DNA from: CAZBWW01 sp964496005
Lineage (GTDB): Bacteria; Patescibacteriota; WWE3; UBA101185; UBA10185
Length of the DNA stretch: 32,204 nt
NCBI GenBank assembly: GCA_964496005.1
Contig: CAZBWW010000010.1
Location: 1 to 32,204 of the forward strand
Direction of reading: 5' to 3'
Below the pieces are notes generated by a model that did not search any database, was not told the DNA's origin, and saw only the letters and a list, made by a program, of their open reading frames with translations. Made by a program: the position numbers and the translations under genes. Shown here piece by piece: positions 1 through 7,070 of this stretch (position 1 is its first letter; the number at the start of each line of letters is the position of its first letter).

Positions 1-260
1 ACAAACGACTGTGCGGCAAGATTGTATATTTCAGACGGTCGCACATTGCGCACTACATTAATGAGTGATGACTCATCTGACAAATCACCTTCTACAAAAT
101 CAACTTCCTTTTCAACGCCTAAAAATTTAAGATTTTCCATGTGCGGCTGTGAGTAGCGGCGCATGAGTCCATATACCTTATATCCTTTTTCAAGTAATAG
201 TTTTGCAAGATACGGTCCATCTTGTCCTAATATACCCGTGATAAGTGCTGTTTTAGCCAT
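1..260 (-). CDS. gmd: GDP-mannose 4,6-dehydratase, N-terminal part (runs off the window)
   Basis: The 86 visible codons start at ATG 258-260 and run off the left edge. The enzyme removes water from GDP-D-mannose to give GDP-4-keto-6-deoxymannose, the precursor of GDP-fucose, GDP-rhamnose and related surface sugars, in the cytoplasm. What shows this: an N-terminal Rossmann nucleotide-binding motif TGILGQDG, the form typical of GMD rather than generic epimerases, then GYKVYGLMRR and, near the visible end, EIYNLAAQS, a GMD hallmark. The catalytic Thr/Ser-Tyr-Lys residues lie outside the window. It is divergent from the hydrolase at 335 across a 74-nt spacer. A TATAAT on its strand (296-291) would give a leader of about 24 nt without an obvious Shine-Dalgarno. 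A related short-chain sugar dehydratase cannot be fully excluded. Confidence 0.9.
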   Translation of the reverse strand, partial: MAKTALITGILGQDGPYLAKLLLEKGYKVYGLMRRYSQPHMENLKFLGVEKEVDFVEGDLSDESSLINVVRNVRPSEIYNLAAQSF

Positions 261-290
261 ACAATAATCGTAAATTTACAATTGAGTTCT

Positions 291-296
291 ATTATA
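291..296 (-). promoter_or_regulatory. -10 hexamer for gmd
   Basis: Perfect TATAAT on the minus strand, 30 nt upstream of the gmd ATG. No convincing -35 element was seen. It lies back to back with the TATAAT of the hydrolase gene at 323-328. Confidence 0.5.
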
Positions 297-322
297 GCAG
301 TTATTACGCTTTCACTGTTCGG

Positions 323-328
323 TATAAT
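323..328 (+). promoter_or_regulatory. -10 hexamer, leaderless-type, for the alpha/beta hydrolase
   Basis: Perfect TATAAT followed by only 6 nt (agatac) and then the ATG at 335. A transcript starting about 7 nt downstream of the hexamer would begin at the start codon itself, so no ribosome-binding site is possible. Confidence 0.6.
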
Positions 329-334
329 AGATAC

Positions 335-1093
335 ATGAGTACTACTCTCAAAATCGCAAACCCCTCAGCTGAACTACTGGATGTCCTTATTTCAGGTAAC
401 GAAAATGCAACTGCTACCGTGGTATTTGCACATGGACTGGGTGTTACCAAGCACGAAACAACCGGCATGTTCGACGAGGTTGCGGCAGGTATTGGCGATA
501 TATTTCGCACAGTACAGTTTGATTTTTCAGGGTTTGGCAACAGTGAGGGACGTCAGGAGGATTTTGACTATCATAAACACGCAAAAGACCTTGAGGCGGT
601 TCTTGCCTATGTTCGTAAAACGTACCCAGGTAAACTATATATCGTCGCCCACTCAATGGGTACATTTGTTACAACCCTCCTTAATCCACCAGATATTGAA
701 AAAGCAGTTCTGAGCGGTACTCCTAATTCAAATACTCAATTCATCATGGAGAGACTGATTAAGCGATTTAATAGTAAACCAGGCGGTAAGGTAGATATCA
801 ACGGAATTAGTTTAGTACCCCGCTCAACAGGGGAGATACAAAAATTCGGACCACAGTTTTGGAAAACACTTAGGGAATATAACCCTATTGCTTCATTTAC
901 TCAGTTTGGGTCACATACAAAAACACTAATTATCCACCCCAAACAAGATGATGTGGTGCGACTTGAATTTCAAGAAGAGTATGATGCTGTTCCTAATGCA
1001 ACAGTGCTCTGGATTAATGGCGACCATAGTTTTAAAAAGGCTGAAGACAGAAAGGTATACGTACAAGAAATTAGATCATTTTTTACCAAATAA
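335..1093 (+). CDS. Alpha/beta hydrolase (serine hydrolase superfamily)
   Basis: 252 residues, cytoplasmic, no signal peptide. It has the alpha/beta-hydrolase fold signature: an oxyanion-region HGLG at 33-36, the nucleophile elbow AHSMG with Ser107 (Ala replaces the first Gly of GxSxG), an acidic residue at Asp205/206 in HPKQDD, and a catalytic His231 in NGDHSF. The spacing fits a complete catalytic triad. The family hydrolyses esters, thioesters or amides; the substrate cannot be read from the sequence. The start is fixed by the TATAAT lying 6 nt upstream of the ATG. The next gene begins 6 nt after the stop, so the two are probably co-transcribed. Nothing suggests truncation. Confidence 0.88.
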   Translation: MSTTLKIANPSAELLDVLISGNENATATVVFAHGLGVTKHETTGMFDEVAAGIGDIFRTVQFDFSGFGNSEGRQEDFDYHKHAKDLEAVLAYVRKTYPGKLYIVAHSMGTFVTTLLNPPDIEKAVLSGTPNSNTQFIMERLIKRFNSKPGGKVDINGISLVPRSTGEIQKFGPQFWKTLREYNPIASFTQFGSHTKTLIIHPKQDDVVRLEFQEEYDAVPNATVLWINGDHSFKKAEDRKVYVQEIRSFFTK

Positions 1094-1099
1094 TCACCT

Positions 1100-2434
1100 A
1101 TGATGCCATATGATGTTCCGTTTCGTTTACTTCTCGCAGTAATTCTTGGGTCGATAATTGGACTGGAGCGGGAAACCCATAAAACTGTTGAAAATGAGCA
1201 AAAGGTGTCGGTGGGACTACGCACTTTTAGTTTAATTTCACTTCTTGGCGCACTTGCAGGTGTGCTATATACACACAACATTGGTATTTTTATATTTGCA
1301 TCTGCTGTATTTGGACTGCTTATAGTTGGATACTACATCCTGCAAAGCATAATGACAAAAGATGTGGGGGTTACCACCGAACTTGGTATGTTGACCACCT
1401 ACATTGTTGGTGTCCTTATCGGAGCTCAACTTATGCCAGTTCAGCTTATTGTTGCGATTGTAGTTGTTCTCGTTATGATACTGTCACGTAAAGAAGATAT
1501 TCGCAATTTAATTGGAGGCATTGACCGCGAAGAAATCCACGCATTTGTAAGTTATGCGTTAATTGCACTTGTTATACTACCGTTTCTACCTAATACTCCG
1601 TATACAGTTGCCTCCATTCCTGGCGCAGTATCCTTTTTTAAAGCGTATGGAGTTGATCTTACTGGAATAGCCCACTATGAGCTAATTAACCCCTTTAGAC
1701 TGTGGTTTATTGTAGCGCTTATTACCGGTATTGATATGGCCGGATATGCGCTTGAACGGCTTATTGGTAAAAAACACGGGCGGATAGTGGCAAGCTTGGT
1801 TGGGGGATTTATTTCGTCTACTTCAACCACCATTTCGCTTGCACAGGAAAGTAAAGCAGGTAAGGGTATAAATAAACTTGTCGCAGCTGCTATTTTTTCA
1901 AACATGACAAGCTTTTTTCAGATTTTTATTCTGCTTGCACCTCTTAATGGAGCGTTACTTGTACATGCGACCGGCACGCTACTATTAATGATCGTGAGTT
2001 CGTTTGCCGCAGGTGTATTCTTTATGACGCGGGGAGAGGAGTTGTCTGAAAAAGATCCATCTGATAAAAAGCCAGTATCGGAAAGCGAGATTTTTGCACT
2101 TGGCCCGGCACTTCGATTTGCATCTATTTTTATTATCATTCGGTTTGCATCAAAAATTGCAATAGATCTCTTTGGTGACACCGGACTATATATCACATCC
2201 GTTATCGGTTCGTTTACCGGGCTTGATGCAATACTTATTAACTTATCCGAACTGGCTGGCAGATCGATTACCTTTCAAACAGCTTTGGTTACACTGATAT
2301 TGGTTAACGCCACAAACTTACTCAGTAAAACTTTCTTCTCCTATTTTCAGGGGAGTCGCGCGTTTACTGTGCGGTTCTTTGTGGCTGTGGTAGTAATAGT
2401 CGCCGCAAGTACGATTGGGTTGGTTATTACATAG
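1100..2434 (+). CDS. MgtC/SapB N-terminal domain plus DUF4010 membrane protein
   Basis: 444-residue polytopic membrane protein. Residues about 1-130 match the MgtC/SapB pattern (GSIIGLERE near residue 16, then VGLRTF and several hydrophobic helices). Residues about 180-440 look like the DUF4010 region, with a GGFISSTSTTISLAQ segment and further helices. A charged cytoplasmic loop (about 310-330) separates the last helix groups. MgtC-like proteins are linked to growth at low magnesium and to membrane physiology, but the transport activity of MgtC/DUF4010 fusions is not established, so no substrate is assigned. It starts 6 nt after the hydrolase stop and probably shares its transcript. The first of two adjacent ATG codons is used as the start; the second at 1103 is equally possible. 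Confidence 0.85.
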   Translation: MMPYDVPFRLLLAVILGSIIGLERETHKTVENEQKVSVGLRTFSLISLLGALAGVLYTHNIGIFIFASAVFGLLIVGYYILQSIMTKDVGVTTELGMLTTYIVGVLIGAQLMPVQLIVAIVVVLVMILSRKEDIRNLIGGIDREEIHAFVSYALIALVILPFLPNTPYTVASIPGAVSFFKAYGVDLTGIAHYELINPFRLWFIVALITGIDMAGYALERLIGKKHGRIVASLVGGFISSTSTTISLAQESKAGKGINKLVAAAIFSNMTSFFQIFILLAPLNGALLVHATGTLLLMIVSSFAAGVFFMTRGEELSEKDPSDKKPVSESEIFALGPALRFASIFIIIRFASKIAIDLFGDTGLYITSVIGSFTGLDAILINLSELAGRSITFQTALVTLILVNATNLLSKTFFSYFQGSRAFTVRFFVAVVVIVAASTIGLVIT

Positions 2435-2462
2435 TCACTTGGTAGTTGCGTTGAAAAATAGC

Positions 2463-2505
2463 ATTCCCAACTCATTCATATTTGTATATGAATAAGTAGG
2501 GAAGA
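2463..2505. other. Hairpin after the MgtC/DUF4010 gene
   Basis: An imperfect inverted repeat. The core is ATTCATAT (2474-2481), loop ttgt, ATATGAAT (2486-2493). Outside it ACT pairs with AGT and TTCCC with GGGAA, separated by 1-nt mismatches. It lies 28 nt after the stop. No T-run follows on either strand, so it is not a classical intrinsic terminator, but it could protect or process a 3' end. Confidence 0.5.
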
Positions 2506-2598
2506 TAAAGGAGAAGTTTTGCATAAAAGGGCTCAGCAAGGAGGCGACAAGCAAAGCTGTCGCACCTTGGTGAGCACCTACCTCTGCTCTCCTTTATC
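2504..2598. ncRNA. Candidate structured RNA or composite hairpin
   Basis: Nested helices can be traced by eye: GATAAAGGAGA (2504-2514) with TCTCCTTTATC (2588-2598); GCTCA (2531-2535) with TGAGC (2571-2575); CAAGG (2537-2541) with CCTTG (2565-2569); GCGACA (2544-2549) with TGTCGC (2558-2563), loop agcaaagc. That is 27 pairs in four helices separated by internal loops, in a 220-nt spacer downstream of two convergent genes. It fits no RNA family I recognise. Alternatives are a 3'-end stabiliser, a bidirectional transcription barrier, or a folded single-strand recombination site. The orientation is unknown. Confidence 0.4.
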
Positions 2599-2654
2599 CG
2601 CGTCTTACGACGTCTAAGTGTCTGTTACCAGAACACCCCTTTCCCTAAAGTATG

Positions 2655-3989
2655 TTACTTTGCACCTCCCACCGGGATGTAGAATTCGTCAGCGAACGTT
2701 CCGACAGACCACGGACCATCATCAATCGAGTAGACGAACTTGTAAATGATGGTAAACTTCTGACCTATGACGCCTTCTTCGATCAAATTCTTTTCCGTCA
2801 ACTGAACAGTGCGGGTCGTGCTGGAACCGCCATACCCACTTAGGTAGTAGCTCCACGATTCCGTAAACTCCACTGTGAGTCCGTCAACGCTCATGATAAG
2901 GGTGAAGGGGAATTGAGGCGACACCATTGCGCCGATTTGATCTCCAGAACTGAGCTTATTGTCCATGGAGTCTATGGGTCTACCGTTCAAACTGAGGCGA
3001 GTTCCCCACCAACTATACTCGCTTGGATTAGCAACGAGAGACGAGTCGATATGTACATGTGCCATCTGTACTCGTACACCTTCTGGCATTGACACTATGT
3101 TCACCTTCACGTTCAACGTCTTGTTGGTAGTAATGCGCCAGTTTGAAGCATCATAACTCGTAGTATATTCAGGTTGGAAGACGATTCCATTTTCAGTATG
3201 AGAAGGCGGTGTGTAGGGTCCGTTTGCCAACTCGTCCGAAATATCCATTGCGCCGATTTGAGAAGCAATCAGCGTTTGACCTGAATCTGTGGCTGTGGGA
3301 ACATAGAACTCATCAGCAAATGTACCAACCGCCCAATCACCTCCGTCTACGCTAAAAAGCATCTCGTATACGAATGTGAATTTCTGACCGATGACGCCTT
3401 CATCCTTGAGGTTTTCTTCTGTAAGAGATATGGTGTAACTTTCACTTCGACCGCCATATCCACTCAGGAAGTAACCCCAGCCCTTCTGGAACTCTTTACT
3501 CATTCCGTCAATACTGAAGATGTTGACATAGGGCGCGGTAGCTGTCATCTCAACACCGCCTTGCTGTCCGGTGCTCAGTTTGTCGTCCATCGAGTCAATG
3601 CTTTGACCATTCAAACTGAGGTCTGAGTATGTAGAGCTGTTGTTTGCCACGAGACTAGTGTCCACATGAACATGACTCATTTGAACTCGAACATTTTGTG
3701 GCAGATCGATGACGTTCACCTTAAATTTCAATGTCTTATTTGTGGTGATGCGCCAACTACTTGCGTCGTAATCCGTGGAATATTCTGACTGAAGGGTCAC
3801 ACCATGAATTACCTTCTGGTCGGGCTTGTATGACCCCGTTTCCAGGTTATTCGTAATAGACATTGTGCCAACGTGCTCGGCAACCGGCTCTTCCTGTGGC
3901 ACTTGCGCTCCACATGATACTATCATGGAAGCGATAAGAATAGCCATCAGGATTCTTACACCATACTTACGTGCAATTTTTCCGATCAT
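2655..3989 (-). CDS. Lipoprotein with two tandem copies of an unrecognised ~190-residue domain
   Basis: 444 residues. The N-terminus is a lipoprotein signal: basic residues 4-12, a hydrophobic stretch 13-24, then lipobox IVSC with Cys26 as the lipidation site, so it should be anchored on the outer face of the membrane. The rest is two copies of one domain (about 41-231 and 246-439). Shared blocks are WRITTNKTL, VQM[SA]HVH[VI]D, SLNG.[SR]?IDSMD, YLSGYGG, EGVIGQKFT and VGTFADEFY. Each copy keeps an HxH pair (His106/108 and His311/313) that could bind metal or sit in a beta-sandwich. I recognise no family. Unlike most genes here it has a Shine-Dalgarno (GGAG at 4001-3998, 8 nt before ATG). Sampled lines have 27-28 G+C per 60, above its neighbours, suggesting acquisition by transfer. 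Confidence 0.85.
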   Translation of the reverse strand: MIGKIARKYGVRILMAILIASMIVSCGAQVPQEEPVAEHVGTMSITNNLETGSYKPDQKVIHGVTLQSEYSTDYDASSWRITTNKTLKFKVNVIDLPQNVRVQMSHVHVDTSLVANNSSTYSDLSLNGQSIDSMDDKLSTGQQGGVEMTATAPYVNIFSIDGMSKEFQKGWGYFLSGYGGRSESYTISLTEENLKDEGVIGQKFTFVYEMLFSVDGGDWAVGTFADEFYVPTATDSGQTLIASQIGAMDISDELANGPYTPPSHTENGIVFQPEYTTSYDASNWRITTNKTLNVKVNIVSMPEGVRVQMAHVHIDSSLVANPSEYSWWGTRLSLNGRPIDSMDNKLSSGDQIGAMVSPQFPFTLIMSVDGLTVEFTESWSYYLSGYGGSSTTRTVQLTEKNLIEEGVIGQKFTIIYKFVYSIDDGPWSVGTFADEFYIPVGGAK

Positions 3990-4368
3990 AATCGTTTCTC
4001 CAATTCTTGCTTAGGGGTAATTTTCCGTTTTACCGCAGGGTGCCAGCCTGAGGGATTATGTATTGTAATCACGGAGCGTATTCGGGCGTGTATTCAATTG
4101 TGTGCATTTTTCTCCTTTTGTTTTTAGTGGTTTCTAGTGCAAACCCCCTTCATAACAGTTTACCTGTAATAAAGGGGGTTCACAAGATCCACACATACAA
4201 AAGAACATACATCAGGGATGTCAATGTGCTTCCACATGGTCTTTTTAGCCATAAAAATACAGACAGCTTTTGTCTGCCTACAGCCTTAAATACAATGTGG
4301 ATACATAACTTGTAGTATTATACTATAATATATCTTATCACGCAAGTATCTACGAGGCTAAAAATGTG
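3990..4368. other. Gene-free spacer with two hairpins
   Basis: A 379-nt region between the divergent lipoprotein and flippase genes. It holds the lipoprotein Shine-Dalgarno (3998-4001), a hairpin AACCCCCTT (4142-4150) / AAGGGGGTT (4172-4180) with an inner ACAG/CTGT pairing, and a second hairpin CAGACA (4260-4265) / TGTCTG (4271-4276). Read leftward, the second hairpin is followed by TATTTTTAT, like an intrinsic terminator, and could insulate the lipoprotein gene from transcription entering from the right. An 85-codon open frame at 4058-4315 has no coding character that I can see. Confidence 0.5.
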
Positions 4369-4374
4369 TATAAT
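4369..4374 (+). promoter_or_regulatory. -10 hexamer that decides the flippase start codon
   Basis: Perfect TATAAT ending 6 nt before ATG 4381. If used, transcripts begin at or next to that ATG, and the in-frame GTG at 4366 lies upstream of the message. A competing GAGG at 4354-4357 lies 8 nt before the GTG, so the longer start is not fully excluded. Confidence 0.55.
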
Positions 4375-4380
4375 TACTCC

Positions 4381-5664
4381 ATGGTTTCACGGTTTTTTAT
4401 GTTTCTCAAACGCCCCACAAGTAAGAACGTCATAATCAATACAATCGGTAACTATCTCAACGTTTTTTTCTCCGCCTTTTTTGTATATCTGTTAGTTCGC
4501 ATCCTAAATCCCTCAGAGTATGGGGTACTTAGCGTGCTTTTTGGTATAACATTTGTCCTTGCAAATATTCTTGACTTTGGCACATCGGCCACCATCTATT
4601 CGTACCTGCCGGTGCTTATTGAGAAAGACTCCGAAGGGGCTTACCGATTTATGAAAAGTACCTTTATATTTCAGACATTTTTTGCTTCCATTATCGTGGT
4701 TCTACTTATTCTTGCATTCCCTTTTTTAGATACCGTTTTTTTTAAGACAGGAGCTCCCATTTCGACACTCTATGTTACTGCAATAGCAGTAATGTTTTTT
4801 ATTTGGCAGAATTTTTTAGGTAACTGTCTGTACGTAGCAAAACGAGTACTTCAAGTAAATCTCTACACACTATACGCAAATATAATTAAAACCGGCATTA
4901 TAGGTATTCTTGCAGTGATGGGCACTATTAATGTGGGAATTATTATTTTTGTATTTGGAATTGTGGGGCCGGTGATATTTTATATATTTGTTTACTCTTC
5001 AAAAAAAGATCATCTGAGCGCAGTATTGTCGGCACCAGTAAGCCGTCAGGATTTGCGGATTAGCTACACGTTTACTTATTTTGTTGCCTCACAGTTTTTT
5101 AATCTCGGACAGCGTATGGATTTGTTTTTGGTTTCATACTTTTTATCAAAAGAAACTGTAGGCTATTACGGACTTGCACAAAAAATTATTCTTACTATTA
5201 TAACGTCGGTGGTAAGTATAACGCAGGTCCTTTCGCCCGGATTTGCGCAGGTTAAAACTCAAAAAGATGTATTCGGGTTACTCAGATCAGGATTTTTGTA
5301 CATGCTTGTACCAACTGCAATTTTTCTGCTTCTTGCGGTAACTCCTGACATTGTGTTTGACATAGTGCTCACCAACAAGTTTACACAAACGGCGGGGATA
5401 TCTCGCCTGATGGGACTTGTATTTATTCCATACTCATTTGTAAGTTTGTTTCACTTGTTTCTTTTGTATACTGCAAAAAAACCGCTTTCAATTTTGTATG
5501 CAAATCTATTGTACTTTGGAACCGTAACTCTCGGGTGCTACTTTTTTATCCCGACACACGGCATCTCTGCAGCGCTTATCTCTATTGCAGTAGGATTAGT
5601 AACTGCAAGTATAATGCTTATATTTCTTTCAGTGAAAGAGTATAGAAGACTTCCGAAAGCATAG
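4381..5664 (+). CDS. Wzx-like polysaccharide flippase (MOP superfamily)
   Basis: 427 residues from ATG 4381. A polytopic protein of roughly 12-14 hydrophobic segments with the opening typical of polysaccharide biosynthesis flippases: a basic cytoplasmic N-terminus, then NTIGNYLNVFFSAFF, then RILNPSEYGVLSVLFG, the RxLgpeeYGl pattern of the family. Such proteins move undecaprenyl-pyrophosphate-linked oligosaccharides from the inner to the outer face of the cytoplasmic membrane. Nearby gmd, GT2 and GT-C genes fit a role in exporting surface glycan units. I use ATG 4381 rather than GTG 4366 because a TATAAT ends 6 nt before the ATG. The gene converges on the GT-C gene at 5700 across a 35-nt AT-rich spacer. 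Substrate specificity cannot be predicted. Confidence 0.87.
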   Translation: MVSRFFMFLKRPTSKNVIINTIGNYLNVFFSAFFVYLLVRILNPSEYGVLSVLFGITFVLANILDFGTSATIYSYLPVLIEKDSEGAYRFMKSTFIFQTFFASIIVVLLILAFPFLDTVFFKTGAPISTLYVTAIAVMFFIWQNFLGNCLYVAKRVLQVNLYTLYANIIKTGIIGILAVMGTINVGIIIFVFGIVGPVIFYIFVYSSKKDHLSAVLSAPVSRQDLRISYTFTYFVASQFFNLGQRMDLFLVSYFLSKETVGYYGLAQKIILTIITSVVSITQVLSPGFAQVKTQKDVFGLLRSGFLYMLVPTAIFLLLAVTPDIVFDIVLTNKFTQTAGISRLMGLVFIPYSFVSLFHLFLLYTAKKPLSILYANLLYFGTVTLGCYFFIPTHGISAALISIAVGLVTASIMLIFLSVKEYRRLPKA

Positions 5665-5699
5665 TTTCTAATTATAAATTTCAAATTTTTAATCAATTT

Positions 5700-7055
5700 T
5701 TAGGCATTTTTTAAACACTTCCATACCTCAAGTATCACCGGTCCTCTATAGGTCGACTCGTTCGTTTTAATGCATCCTTTCTTTGTAAGCTCTGCGTTGT
5801 AGTTGTATCCATAAATTTCAGACACATAAGGGATTACCTGAATAGTCTCAGGGAGTGCTAATGAACGAATATCCCGAAGTTCATATAGCAAAAGGTCATT
5901 TCTGTAGTAGACTACCGGATCGGAGGAGGGAAGTATCATATACACTGGCTGGGTTGATTTAATGTCTTGAGTTAACTTTTTCCAATCCTCTCTGTGGAAT
6001 TGAGAAGTGAAAAGGTACATTAGCGAGAAAAGTAAAAAACCTACAACTAATATAGTTCTTGATAGTTTTGTATTAAGCGACACCAATAAACTCATGGGAA
6101 CTATTAAATACAAAAACCGAAAATACTGCATCATGGGTACCCAAAAAGAGAGTAAAAGACCAATGATTAACGGGAATACAAATAAAAAAGCAAGTGTTTT
6201 ATTTTTTTTCGCATTGAGAAGCAACAATAATCCAACGACTATCGACCACGTACCAACGACTATGTAATAACTCCATTTTGGAAACCAGCTGAGCCTGCCT
6301 GAGGTAAATTTGATAAATACCATTACCAGATTTTTAATCTCTGCTTTCCCTAAAACTACATTCCAATTACTCACTTCTTGTAGACCAAAACGCGCTGTCT
6401 GAATTTGTTGAAGTAGAAGAGGCAAGAGTAGTGCTCCAGTTATGATAATGCCAAAGGTCATTTTTAGCGAAGTCGAGAAATCTTTGGTACGAAATGCTTT
6501 TATAAAGGATATAAACAGAAGTGCGACTATGAAAAAAATGCTTCCGTAAAATGTGGCGAATGCCAAACTAGAAAATAGGTTAAAAAGAAATAGACTCTTA
6601 ACTCCAGACTCTTGACTTTTGCCTGCTTTTATCAGTTGTAAAAAGTAAAACAAATTAACCGATAAAAGCATCGCCGCCATCATATACATTCGTGCTTCTT
6701 GACTGTAGTACACAATGAGTGGATTAAATAAGAAAAAAGCCGCACTCCACAGTCCCACCGTTTTATTTTTTACCAGTATTCCTATTTTGTACACATACCA
6801 TCCCGCAATAAGTGAAAAAACAACTGAAGGCATACGAAGTGTTATCTCCGCTGTTCCAAATAATGAGGACCACATTGACATAAATAGATAATAGAGTGGG
6901 GGGTGAAAGTCACCTGGTGAAAACTGAACGGGAATAAGATGAATAGGAATAGTGTGTGCAACTTTTGCAACCACTGCCTCATCAAGCCAAAGCGACTGGT
7001 TTAAATTTACAAGTCGAATTAACGATGCAAAAATAAACACAAAAAATATCTGCAT
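5700..7055 (-). CDS. GT-C membrane glycosyltransferase (GT39/ArnT-like)
   Basis: 451 residues with many hydrophobic helices. Near the N-terminus, LNQSLWLDEAVVAK (about 19-32) is the acidic first-loop motif of GT-C transferases, followed by FHPPLYYLFM and, later, YYSQEARMYMM, also typical of GT39-like proteins. Such enzymes take a sugar from a polyprenyl-phosphate donor and transfer it outside the membrane to a lipid, protein or glycan. The acceptor is unknown. A short hydrophilic loop after residue about 140 (KAGKSQESGVKS) is written by heptanucleotide repeats like those at 10701-10797. It lies 15 nt after the LCP stop, in the same direction, but has its own TATAAT 6 nt before the ATG. Confidence 0.85.
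   Translation of the reverse strand: MQIFFVFIFASLIRLVNLNQSLWLDEAVVAKVAHTIPIHLIPVQFSPGDFHPPLYYLFMSMWSSLFGTAEITLRMPSVVFSLIAGWYVYKIGILVKNKTVGLWSAAFFLFNPLIVYYSQEARMYMMAAMLLSVNLFYFLQLIKAGKSQESGVKSLFLFNLFSSLAFATFYGSIFFIVALLFISFIKAFRTKDFSTSLKMTFGIIITGALLLPLLLQQIQTARFGLQEVSNWNVVLGKAEIKNLVMVFIKFTSGRLSWFPKWSYYIVVGTWSIVVGLLLLLNAKKNKTLAFLFVFPLIIGLLLSFWVPMMQYFRFLYLIVPMSLLVSLNTKLSRTILVVGFLLFSLMYLFTSQFHREDWKKLTQDIKSTQPVYMILPSSDPVVYYRNDLLLYELRDIRSLALPETIQVIPYVSEIYGYNYNAELTKKGCIKTNESTYRGPVILEVWKCLKNA
6595..6615 (-). repeat. Three heptanucleotide repeats inside a glycosyltransferase gene
   Basis: Read on the coding (minus) strand: TCAAGAG, TCTGGAG, TTAAGAG, followed by TCTATTT. These units share length and consensus (about TCAAGRG) with the intergenic array at 10701-10797. 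They encode part of a hydrophilic loop between predicted helices. Confidence 0.55.
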
Positions 7056-7061
7056 TCTTGT

Positions 7062-7067
7062 ATTATA
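7062..7067 (-). promoter_or_regulatory. -10 hexamer, leaderless-type, for the GT-C gene at 7055
   Basis: Minus-strand TATAAT followed by 6 nt (acaaga) and ATG. It sits in the 15-nt spacer after the LCP stop codon, so this gene may be transcribed separately as well as by readthrough. Confidence 0.55.
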
Positions 7068-7070
7068 CGC

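Noticed and set aside
4058..4315. 85-codon frame starting MYCNHG in the spacer before the flippase
   Set aside because: It runs through both hairpins, has no promoter or ribosome site in the usual position and no family resemblance. Only its early hydrophobic stretch looks protein-like.
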